From: Streptomyces sp. HUAS 15-9
Lineage (GTDB): Bacteria; Actinomycetota; Actinomycetes; Streptomycetales; Streptomycetaceae
Direction of reading: 5' to 3'
Length of the DNA: 64,000 nucleotides
NCBI RefSeq assembly: GCF_025642155.1
Contig: NZ_CP106798.1
Span: 2,170,001-2,234,000 of the forward strand
Both the position numbers and the translations under genes were made by a program. The notes under the pieces were generated by a model, which saw only the letters and a program-made list of their open reading frames with translations, was not told where the DNA came from and ran no database searches. Position 1 is the stretch's first letter. The number at the start of each line of letters is the position of its first letter. Below are positions 37,961 through 45,034 of the stretch, in pieces.

Positions 37961-39448
37961 ATGGCCGATCCCAAGGGATTCATGACCACACCGCGCCAGG
38001 AGTGGGCGCGCAGGCCCGTCGAGGAGCGGGTCACGGACTGGGACGAGGTCTACGTCCCGGGGGCGCTGCTGCCCATCATCAGCAAGCAGGCCGACCGCTG
38101 CATGGACTGCGGTGTCCCGTTCTGCCACAGCGCCTGCCCGCTGGGCAATCTGATCCCCGAGTGGAACGACCTGGTGTCGCGGGAGGACTGGCGGGCGGCC
38201 AGCGACCGGATGCACGCCACGAACAACTTCCCCGAGTTCACGGGGCGGTTGTGCCCGGCGCCGTGCGAGGCGGGATGCGTGCTCGCGATCAACCAGCCGG
38301 CCGTCACCATCAAGAACGTCGAGTGCGCGATCGGCGACCGGGCGTGGGAAGAGGGGTTCGTGCCGCCCAGGCCGCCGGACCGGCTGTCCGGGAGGACGGT
38401 CGCGGTGATCGGTTCGGGGCCCACGGGACTGGCCGCGGCCCAGCAGTTGACCCGGGCCGGACACACCGTCGCCGTGTACGAGAAGGACGACCGGCTCGGC
38501 GGGCTGATGCGGTACGGCATCCCGTCGTTCAAGATGGAGAAACATCATCTGGAGCGGCGCCTGGAGCAGATGCGCGCGGAGGGCACCAAGTTCCGTACGT
38601 CGACGGCGATCGGGCGGGACATCGGGGCGGCCGAGCTGAGATCGCGCTACGACGCCGTCGTCGTCGCCACGGGGGCCACCGCCTGGCGCGAACTGGCCGT
38701 TCCGGGGCGCGAACTCACCGGGATACACCAGGCGATGGAGTATCTGCCGCTGGCCAACCGGGTGTGCGAGGGGGACCTGGAGGACTCGCCGATGTCCGCC
38801 GCCGACAAACACGTCGTCATCGTGGGCGGCGGCGACACCGGTGCGGACTGTCTGGGGACCGCGGTGCGCGAGGGTGCCGCGTCCGTGACCCAGCTGGACA
38901 TCTACGCCCAGCCGGGTGCCGAGCGGGACGAGGACGTCGAGCCCTGGCCGACGTACCCGAAGATCTACCGGCTGTCGGCCGCGCACGAGGAGGCGCGCGA
39001 TCTGGAGACGGCGCCCGCCGCGGACGCCGACGCGCGGCTGTTCGCTGCGTCGACACTCCGCTTCACCGGGGACGGGACGGGGCACGTGCAGTCGCTGCAC
39101 CTGGTCGAGGTGGATGCCACGCGACAGCCCGTGCCGGGCACCGGGCGGACGCTCCCCGTCGACCTCGTACTGCTCGCCCTCGGCTTCTCCGGGCCCGACC
39201 GTCACGACGGGCTCATCGACCAGCTGGGGCTGGAGTTGCAGCCCCGCGGCACGCTCGCTCGGGACGCCGGCTTCGCGACCAACGTCCCCGGCGTGTTCGT
39301 CGCCGGGGACGCCGCGCGCGGGCAGTCGCTGATCGTGTGGGCGATCGCGGAGGGGCGGGCGGTGGCGGCGGCGGTCGACCGCTATCTGACGGGCAGCTCC
39401 CGGCTGCCGACGCCGATATCGCCGTACGACCGGCCCATGCACGTGTAG
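37961..39448 (+). CDS. gltD: Glutamate synthase small subunit / GltD-like oxidoreductase
   Basis: A 495-residue NADPH:acceptor flavoprotein. It has the N-terminal Fe-S ligands CMDCGVPFCHSACPLGN (about 47) and CPAPCEAGC, an FAD-binding GSGPTGLAAAQQL motif, VYEKDDRLGGLMRYGIP, the NADPH-binding VGGGDTGADCLG and the C-terminal FAD motif GVFVAGDAARGQSL. Normally it passes electrons to the large GltB subunit for glutamate synthesis. No gltB is adjacent or in the window, so it may serve another partner or a distant GltB. ATG 37961 has AAGGAAG upstream. Confidence 0.93.
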   Translation: MADPKGFMTTPRQEWARRPVEERVTDWDEVYVPGALLPIISKQADRCMDCGVPFCHSACPLGNLIPEWNDLVSREDWRAASDRMHATNNFPEFTGRLCPAPCEAGCVLAINQPAVTIKNVECAIGDRAWEEGFVPPRPPDRLSGRTVAVIGSGPTGLAAAQQLTRAGHTVAVYEKDDRLGGLMRYGIPSFKMEKHHLERRLEQMRAEGTKFRTSTAIGRDIGAAELRSRYDAVVVATGATAWRELAVPGRELTGIHQAMEYLPLANRVCEGDLEDSPMSAADKHVVIVGGGDTGADCLGTAVREGAASVTQLDIYAQPGAERDEDVEPWPTYPKIYRLSAAHEEARDLETAPAADADARLFAASTLRFTGDGTGHVQSLHLVEVDATRQPVPGTGRTLPVDLVLLALGFSGPDRHDGLIDQLGLELQPRGTLARDAGFATNVPGVFVAGDAARGQSLIVWAIAEGRAVAAAVDRYLTGSSRLPTPISPYDRPMHV

Positions 39449-39961
39449 CTAGCGGCGCTCGTCCGTCCCCGCCACCTTCGCCGTCGACAGGGCCACCCTG
39501 TTCCAGGTGTTGATGGTGAGGATCAGGGCGATGACCTGGGCCAGTTCCTCCTCGGTGAAGCGGGCGGCGGCCTCGGCGTAGACGTCGTCCGGGACACCGG
39601 CGTCGGCCACCAGGGTCACCGCCTCGGTCAGGGCGAGCGCGGCCTGCTCCTTCTCGGTGAAGAAGTGACGGGCCTCGCGCCACACCGCGACCATGTGCAG
39701 CCGGTCCTCGCTCTCGCCGGCCTTGCGGGCGTCGTTGGTGTGCATGTGCAGGCAGTACGCGCAGTGGTTGAGGTGCGAGGCGCGGATCTGGATCAGCTCG
39801 ACGAGAGCCGGGTCGAGGCCCGCGCGGGCGGCGGCGTCGAAGCCGATGAGGGCGCGGAAGACCTTCGGCGCGGCCTTCGCGAAGTCGAGGCGGGACCGCT
39901 CGGCAACGGCGGTGGCGGTAGCGGAGGCGGTGTCGATCGTGCTCGTCGTGTTCGTCGTCAT
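39449..39961 (-). CDS. AhpD-like carboxymuconolactone decarboxylase-family protein
   Basis: A 170-residue alkylhydroperoxidase-type protein. The redox motif CAYCLHMHTNDARKAG (CxxC plus proximal His) matches AhpD peroxidases. The helix-rich C-terminus (FTEEELAQVIALILTINTWNRVAL) is typical. ATG 39961 is preferred to TTG 39970 because TAGGTT ends 7 nt upstream, indicating a leaderless message. It is divergent from a MocR-type regulator 47 bp away, which is the likely regulator of this gene. Confidence 0.92.
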   Translation of the reverse strand: MTTNTTSTIDTASATATAVAERSRLDFAKAAPKVFRALIGFDAAARAGLDPALVELIQIRASHLNHCAYCLHMHTNDARKAGESEDRLHMVAVWREARHFFTEKEQAALALTEAVTLVADAGVPDDVYAEAAARFTEEELAQVIALILTINTWNRVALSTAKVAGTDERR

Positions 39962-39968
39962 GTCCTTC

Positions 39969-39974
39969 AACCTA
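39969..39974 (-). promoter_or_regulatory. -10 hexamer of the leaderless AhpD-like gene
   Basis: TAGGTT on the minus strand, 7 nt before ATG 39961. It shares a 47-bp divergent region with the opposite promoter at 39995. Confidence 0.5.
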
Positions 39975-39994
39975 CGGTCCCGAAAGACCCTCTG

Positions 39995-40000
39995 TAGGGT
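39995..40000 (+). promoter_or_regulatory. -10 hexamer of the leaderless MocR-family gene
   Basis: TAGGGT, then 8 nt, then ATG 40009. Confidence 0.5.
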
Positions 40001-40008
40001 GCATTTTC

Positions 40009-41457
40009 ATGACGGAATCGTGGGTCAATTCAGCGGAGCGGATCGGTGCCGACCTGCATCTGGAGCTGTCCGGGCCGGGTGGGCGGCGGGCCGCGTTGAT
40101 CCGGGCGCTGCGCGAGGCCGTGCGCAGCGGGCGGCTGGCTGCCGGCACCCGCCTGCCGCCGTACCGCTCGCTCGCGGCCGACCTCGGCGTGGCCCGCAAC
40201 ACGGTTGCCGACGCGTACGCGGAACTTGTCGCGGAGGGCTGGCTGACCGCACGGCAGGGTTCCGGTACCCGGGTGGCCGAGCGGGCCGAGCCGCTGCGAC
40301 ACGCCGTACGCGTGCCCAGAAAGGCACCTCCACAGGCATCTCCACGCGCGCGTGGGCCGCGGCACGACCTCAGGCAGGGCACTCCGGACGCCTCGGGCTT
40401 CCCACGGACGGCCTGGGCGGCGTCGTACCGGCGGGCGCTCAAGACGGCGCCCAACGAGGCGTTCGGGCCCGGCGACCCCGCCGGGCGCCCCGAACTGCGG
40501 GAGGCCCTCACGGAGTACCTGGCACGCGCGCGTGGCGTGCGCACGGAGCCCGGCAGGGTCGTGATCTGCTCCGGCTTCGCGCATGCGCTGCGGCTACTGT
40601 TCGGACAGCGTGGGCAGGGCAACCCGGGCGGCGGGGTGCTGCGCGGCCCGCTGGGCGTGGAGGCGTACGGGCTGGGGTTCCACCGCGAGCTGCTCGCGGC
40701 GGCCGGTGTGCGGACGGTGCCGCTCCCACTGGACGAGCACGGCGCGCGGGTGGACCGGCTGGGGCGTGAGCGGGCCGTGCTGCTCACGCCCGCGCACCAG
40801 TTCCCCACCGGCGGCCCGCTGCACGCCGAGCGCCGGGCCGCCGTGATCGACTGGGCACGCGCGCGTGGCTCGGTGGTGCTGGAGGACGACTACGACGGGG
40901 AGTTCCGCTACGACCGCAAGCCGGTCGGGGCGGTCCAGGGTCTCGACCCCGAGCGGGTGATCCACATCGGCTCGGTCAGCAAGAGCCTGTCGCCCGCGCT
41001 GCGGCTGGGGTGGATGGCCCTGCCGGAGCGGTACGTCGACGCCGTGCTGGCGGCCAAGGGGGAGCGCGAGGCGTGGGCGAGCGTCCTGGACCAGCTGGCC
41101 CTGGCGGACTTCGTGGTCTCCGGGTCGTACGACCGTCATGTGCGACGCATGCGGCAGCGCTACCGGCGCCGCCGTGACCGGCTGGTCGAGGCGCTCGCCG
41201 AGCGGGCGCCCCATGTGGAGGTCACCGGCGTCGCGGCCGGGCTGCACGCGGTGCTCCGGCTGCCGCCCGGCACCGAGCGGTCCGCGGTCAAGGCGGCCGC
41301 GTGGCACGGCATCGCCCTCGACGGGCTGGCCGCGTTCCGGCACCCGGAGGCCGAGGAGCGGGCGGGCGACGGTCTGGTGGTCGGGTACGCGACGCCCTCG
41401 GAACACGCCTACGGAGCGGCGCTGGAGGCACTGTGCGCCGTGCTGCCGCCCGGATGA
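40009..41457 (+). CDS. MocR/PdxR-type regulator (GntR HTH plus aminotransferase domain)
   Basis: A 482-residue fusion of a GntR winged helix (residues about 20-85: RALREAVRSGRLAAGTRLPPYRSLAADLGVARNTVADAYAEL in two stretches) with a type I aminotransferase-like domain. The PLP lysine is in GSVSKSLSPALRLGWM (Lys near 325), and DDYDGEFRYDR precedes it. MocR proteins sense PLP or amino-compound ligands and often control a divergent gene, here the AhpD-like gene. There is no pdxST pair beside it, so a PLP-synthesis role is not supported by context. Confidence 0.93.
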   Translation: MTESWVNSAERIGADLHLELSGPGGRRAALIRALREAVRSGRLAAGTRLPPYRSLAADLGVARNTVADAYAELVAEGWLTARQGSGTRVAERAEPLRHAVRVPRKAPPQASPRARGPRHDLRQGTPDASGFPRTAWAASYRRALKTAPNEAFGPGDPAGRPELREALTEYLARARGVRTEPGRVVICSGFAHALRLLFGQRGQGNPGGGVLRGPLGVEAYGLGFHRELLAAAGVRTVPLPLDEHGARVDRLGRERAVLLTPAHQFPTGGPLHAERRAAVIDWARARGSVVLEDDYDGEFRYDRKPVGAVQGLDPERVIHIGSVSKSLSPALRLGWMALPERYVDAVLAAKGEREAWASVLDQLALADFVVSGSYDRHVRRMRQRYRRRRDRLVEALAERAPHVEVTGVAAGLHAVLRLPPGTERSAVKAAAWHGIALDGLAAFRHPEAEERAGDGLVVGYATPSEHAYGAALEALCAVLPPG

Positions 41458-41473
41458 CGGTTCGGGGACCGGA

Positions 41474-42286
41474 CTATCCCTTGCGCCCCACCGCCCCGTA
41501 CCCCGGAATCACCCCGTCGTCCTGTCCGGGCACCGGTTCGCCCAGCTCGGGGTGCCACTTGTGCACGATCTCGACGCCGGGGTCCACCAGTTCCAGCCCG
41601 TCGAAGAAGCGGGTGAACTCCTCACGGGAGCGCAGTGCCAGGGTCACGCCCGCCGCCTTGAGCTTGGCGGTGGCCGCCGCCGACTCCTCCGGGGTGAAGT
41701 CGGCGGTGGCGTGGGTCATCACCAGGTGGCTGCCGGGGGCCAGTTCGGACAGCAGCCGCCGGACCAGCTCATGGGCGCCGTCCTCGTCCGGGACGAAGTG
41801 GAGAAGGGCGACGAGCGAGAGCGCGACCGGCCGGCCGAAGTCCAGGGTCCGCTTGGCGCCCTCGACGATCGCGGCCGGATCGCGCACGTCGGCCTGCAGA
41901 TACTCGGTCACGCCCTCGGGCGTGCTGCGCAGCAGGGCCGCCGCGTGGGCCAGCACGATCGGGTCGTTGTCGCAGTAGACGACACGGGCGTCGGGCGCCA
42001 CCGACTGGGCGATCTGGTGCAGATTGGGCTCGGTCGGTATGCCGGTGCCGATGTCCAGGAACTGGCGCACCCCGCTTTCGGCCAGCCAGCGCGTGGCACG
42101 GTGCATGAACGCGCGGTTGACCCGGGCCATCACCGGCACCCGGGGGTCGAGGGCCAGCATCTGCCGGCCCATCTCCTCGTCGACGGGGTAGTTGTCCTTG
42201 CCGCCGAGGTACCAGTCGTACATGCGCGCGGGATGCGGCCTGCTGGTGTCGATCCCGCCTGCGGCCGTGGGGTCCTGCCCGGTCAC
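41474..42286 (-). CDS. SAM-dependent methyltransferase of the PF04672 type
   Basis: A 270-residue actinobacterial methyltransferase-like protein. Its hallmark start DTSRPHPARMYDWYLGGKDN is complete, followed by motif I FLDIGTGIPTEPNLHQIAQ, YCDNDPIVLAHA, QADVRDP and LLHFVPDEDGA. The family is abundant in Streptomyces and its substrates are unknown. GTG 42286 (MTGQDPTAAGG) is preferred to GTG 42313 because GGAG lies six bases upstream. It is convergent with the MocR gene. Confidence 0.9.
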   Translation of the reverse strand: MTGQDPTAAGGIDTSRPHPARMYDWYLGGKDNYPVDEEMGRQMLALDPRVPVMARVNRAFMHRATRWLAESGVRQFLDIGTGIPTEPNLHQIAQSVAPDARVVYCDNDPIVLAHAAALLRSTPEGVTEYLQADVRDPAAIVEGAKRTLDFGRPVALSLVALLHFVPDEDGAHELVRRLLSELAPGSHLVMTHATADFTPEESAAATAKLKAAGVTLALRSREEFTRFFDGLELVDPGVEIVHKWHPELGEPVPGQDDGVIPGYGAVGRKG

Positions 42287-42415
42287 GCGGCGCTCCGTCC
42301 GGCCATGCGGCACTCCGTAAGTGTCCGACGCGGTTGATGATCAAGTCAGTACCAAGATCCAAGTCAGTATCAGGATAGGTAAGTTGAGCAACAATCAAAA
42401 ACAACGGGCCGGTCA

Positions 42416-42688
42416 TCACAGCAGGAAGTCCGCCTCCCCCGCCTTCGCGCCCTCGATGAAGGCGGTCATCTCGTCCGAGGTGTAGATCAGTGCCGGTCCG
42501 TCCGGGTCGGTCGACTGGCGGACGGCGATCCGGCCGTCGGCCAGCTTCATCGCCTCCAGGCAGTTGCCCCCGTTCCCGCCGCTCCACGGCTTGTGCCAGC
42601 CCTCGCTGCCCAACTCCCGTGCGGGCATGCCGTTGTAGATCCGCTCATCGCGGTTGCGTGGCCCGGTCTGGGACTTGCTGCGATCCAT
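42416..42688 (-). CDS. DUF397 protein paired with an XRE regulator
   Basis: A 90-residue DUF397 protein. The core is EGWHKPWSGGNGGNCLEAMKLADGR and IYTSDEMTAFIEGAKAGE. DUF397 proteins are encoded next to XRE/DUF5753 regulators and are thought to form toxin-antitoxin-like or regulatory pairs controlling development (the WhiJ and BldB neighbourhoods). The start abuts the XRE stop with no gap, so the two are translated together. The N-terminus is about 25 residues longer than the two DUF397 copies near 53.3 kb. Confidence 0.9.
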   Translation of the reverse strand: MDRSKSQTGPRNRDERIYNGMPARELGSEGWHKPWSGGNGGNCLEAMKLADGRIAVRQSTDPDGPALIYTSDEMTAFIEGAKAGEADFLL

Positions 42689-43549
42689 TCACAACTCCTT
42701 GCGGAGGTCCCGGAGGATCTCCTTCGTGCGATGTGCTGTGGCGGCCTGCGCCGCCATGCGGTCCATGACCTCCAGGTGGGTCGCCACCTCGGAGCGCGCG
42801 TCCAGGTAGACGGCGCCGGTCAGGTACTCGCTGTAGACCATGTCCGGCAGTTCCGGCATGGCGAATCGGAACAGCACGAAGGGCCCGTACGTGCCCGGAT
42901 GCGGCCCGTTGGCGAACGGGGCGATCTGGAGCGTCACGTTGGGCAGCTTCGTGGCATCGAGCAGTTTGTCGATCTGTGCGCGCATCACCTCCGGGTCGCC
43001 GACCGGGCGACGCAGGGCGGTCTCGTCCATCACCGCCCAGAAACGGGGGGCTTCGGGACGGGTGAGCAGTTCCTGGCGCTGCATGCGCAGCGCGACATGG
43101 CCCTCGATGTCCTCGGGACTGGTCTGGCCGATGGCTCCCGACTTCAGCACCCCGCGCGCGTAGTCCTCGGTCTGCAGCAGTCCGGGCACGAAGTGCGGCT
43201 CGTAGGAGCGGATGAGAGCGGCCGCGCCCTCCAGGCTGACGTACATCGAGAACCAGCCCGGCAGGATGTCGTGGAACCGCTGCCACCAGCCGGGCTTGTT
43301 CGCCTCCTCGGCCAACTGGACGAAGAGGTCGTTCTCTTCGTCGGGCACGCCGTAGGCCTTCAGGAGCAGCTGCAGGTACGGGATCTTGAGGGCGACCTCG
43401 GCCATCTCCATACGGCGGACGGTGGCGGGGGCGACGCGGAGGATGCGGGCGGCCTCCTCGCGCTTGAGCCCTGCGCGTTCCCGGAGGTCCAGCAGGCGCC
43501 TGCCCAGGACGACCTGCCCCACCGTCGGCGCGGACCGCGGTTCGCTCAC
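42689..43549 (-). CDS. XRE-family regulator with DUF5753 domain (WhiJ-like)
   Basis: A 286-residue DNA-binding protein. The helix-turn-helix is at residues about 12-65 (VLGRRLLDLRERAGLKREEAARILRVAPATVRRMEMAEV), followed by the DUF5753 ligand/partner domain (PHFVPGLLQTEDYARGVLK, MDETALRRPVGDPEVMRAQI, GPHPGTYGPFVLFRF). The start is GTG with GGAG at good spacing. It is divergent from an ATP-binding protein gene, a layout typical of Streptomyces whiJ-like loci. Three 22-bp tandem repeats begin 18 bp upstream and are candidate operators. Confidence 0.93.
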   Translation of the reverse strand: MSEPRSAPTVGQVVLGRRLLDLRERAGLKREEAARILRVAPATVRRMEMAEVALKIPYLQLLLKAYGVPDEENDLFVQLAEEANKPGWWQRFHDILPGWFSMYVSLEGAAALIRSYEPHFVPGLLQTEDYARGVLKSGAIGQTSPEDIEGHVALRMQRQELLTRPEAPRFWAVMDETALRRPVGDPEVMRAQIDKLLDATKLPNVTLQIAPFANGPHPGTYGPFVLFRFAMPELPDMVYSEYLTGAVYLDARSEVATHLEVMDRMAAQAATAHRTKEILRDLRKEL

Positions 43550-43566
43550 GCTCCCACCTCCACGAA

Positions 43567-43632
43567 CGAATGCTGACAGCCGTGCGAGCGAATGCTGACA
43601 GCCCTGCGGCCGAATGCTGACAGCCCTGCGGC
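43567..43632. repeat. Three 22-bp tandem repeats upstream of the XRE gene
   Basis: CGAATGCTGACAGCC starts at 43567, 43589 and 43611, an exact 22-bp period (two helical turns). The last two units are identical over CGAATGCTGACAGCCCTGCG. They fall between the XRE start and the divergent gene, so they are likely binding sites. Confidence 0.8.
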
Positions 43633-43634
43633 GC

Positions 43635-43654
43635 CATTCGAAGACTCATTCGAA
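43635..43654. repeat. CATTCGAA direct repeat, 12-bp spacing
   Basis: CATTCGAA occurs at 43635-43642 and 43647-43654. Each contains the palindrome TTCGAA and the CATTCG element found inverted in the adjacent 22-bp repeats. Confidence 0.6.
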
Positions 43655-43765
43655 AGATCCGGCAGATCTCCGATTGATCCCAACTGGCGCCGCCCGAGGT
43701 GCTGTTGCGAGCAGTGTGCCACGGCCCTTCACCGGGTCATACAGCACTCTGCATTTTTCATAGTG

Positions 43766-43780
43766 ACACTTGCCAAGTGT
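43766..43780. promoter_or_regulatory. 15-bp palindrome before the ATP-binding protein gene
   Basis: ACACTTG-C-CAAGTGT is a perfect inverted repeat around one base, ending 16 bp before the GTG at 43797. It is a candidate operator for the divergent promoter region. Confidence 0.5.
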
Positions 43781-43796
43781 GCACGGCGGGGAGATA

Positions 43797-44450
43797 GTGG
43801 CAAGCGTGATTCCGTCCGCGCCTTTAGGAACAGACGCCGCCGCAGACCGTTCCGCTCTCGGCGACGACGCGGGAGTCGCCCCAGGTGGGGCCGCTGCCGC
43901 GCGCAGGTTCCGGTTCGAGCTGGCCGCACATCCGGGTTCGCCCGCGCAGGCGAGACGCCTCACGCGCGCCCGGCTGACCGGCTGGTCGGTCTGCGCGGAC
44001 ACCTGCGACACGGCGGCTCTGGTCATATCCGAGCTGGTCACCAACGCGATCGTGCACACCGCGAGCAGTCGCGTGGTGTGCGAACTGCACGACCACGACG
44101 ACACGGTGCGCATAGCCGTGCGCGACGAGGGCTGTGCCCCGGGTGAGCCCCACCCGTCGCCGCAGCGGCCCGAGGAGGAGCACGGGAGGGGATTGCTCCT
44201 CGTCGACGCCGTGTGCCGGGCCTGGGGAGCCCAGGAGTACGGTCCGGGGCTGCTGGTCTGGGCCGAACTGCCGCGCCAGACCGACGCCGCCCGTGACATG
44301 GGCGAGCCGCGCAACGATCTGGGCTGGGGCGCGCCACGCCCGAGGACAGGCCAGTCCACCGGCTCGGACGACGGCGAGGAGGCCCGCACGCGGCACCGCG
44401 TGGGGTCCCAGGCCGAGGCCCGGCGCCGTACGCAGCCGGAATGGCCGTGA
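43797..44450 (+). CDS. ATP-binding protein, anti-sigma-factor-like (GHKL fold)
   Basis: A 217-residue single-domain GHKL ATPase like the RsbW/SpoIIAB family and the AbaA-locus kinases of Streptomyces. The N box is ALVISELVTNAIVHTASS (Glu/Asn for ATP-Mg), then VRIAVRDEGCAP and EEEHGRGLLLVDAVCRAWGA. A disordered, charged C-terminal tail of about 60 residues follows. GTG 43797 is preferred to TTG 43770 and GTG 43806 because GGGGAG lies just before it. It is divergent from the XRE/DUF397 pair, the usual three-gene arrangement. It probably restrains or phosphorylates a regulatory partner. Confidence 0.88.
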   Translation: MASVIPSAPLGTDAAADRSALGDDAGVAPGGAAAARRFRFELAAHPGSPAQARRLTRARLTGWSVCADTCDTAALVISELVTNAIVHTASSRVVCELHDHDDTVRIAVRDEGCAPGEPHPSPQRPEEEHGRGLLLVDAVCRAWGAQEYGPGLLVWAELPRQTDAARDMGEPRNDLGWGAPRPRTGQSTGSDDGEEARTRHRVGSQAEARRRTQPEWP

Positions 44451-44875
44451 CCGGCACCGCCGGATCCGGACAGGTGTTCGGCCTGGACACCTTGGTCCGG
44501 CTGAAGCGCGAGCAGGCCACTGCGGGCGCGACCGGACGCCTGCCGCTGCCCGCGGGCATGACGGCACCGCTCGGCTGTGACGCGGTGGCCATACCGGCCC
44601 GCTTCGGGCCGCTGATCGTGCCCCGGTTGCCTCGCGTGGGATGCGTGTACGCCGACGAGGCGCACTGGTGGTGGATCGTCCCGTCCGACTCCGACTACGC
44701 CCTGCCCTGGCCCTCCCCCGCCCACTACGCCCCCGGCGCCCCGATCCCCGAGGCCGCCCGCCTTCTCAACCGGCCGGACGGCACGGTTCCGTACACCCCG
44801 CCGATCCCGCTGTATCTGACGCTGTGCCGGGTGACCGGGACGACTCCGGACTGGTCGCGCCCGATCAGCGTATGA
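44441..44875 (+). CDS. Conserved actinobacterial protein of unknown function
   Basis: A 144-residue protein that overlaps the ATP-binding protein gene by 10 bases and is therefore co-translated. No domain is recognised. Features are a Trp-rich centre (EAHWWWIVPSDSDYALPWPSPAHYAP) and a Pro-rich C-terminal half. It has no signal peptide or membrane helix. The overlap suggests it works with the upstream ATPase in the same regulatory module. Confidence 0.82.
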   Translation: MAVTGTAGSGQVFGLDTLVRLKREQATAGATGRLPLPAGMTAPLGCDAVAIPARFGPLIVPRLPRVGCVYADEAHWWWIVPSDSDYALPWPSPAHYAPGAPIPEAARLLNRPDGTVPYTPPIPLYLTLCRVTGTTPDWSRPISV

Positions 44876-45034
44876 GCGGTACGCCTGCCCGGCCGACATG
44901 GCCGGGCATGTACGGCCGACAGCTCCCGGCACGGCGCACGCCCGCGCGCTCCCGTCGCCCCGCCGCGCGCTCTGCCCCCCGAAAGGCGCGCCCCGCGATA
45001 GTGGCCGTCCGTCCACGTCCGGGGGAGGTCAACA

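Noticed and set aside
43567..43654. CRISPR array
   Set aside because: The units are contiguous 22-bp tandem repeats without unique spacers, and no cas genes are present.
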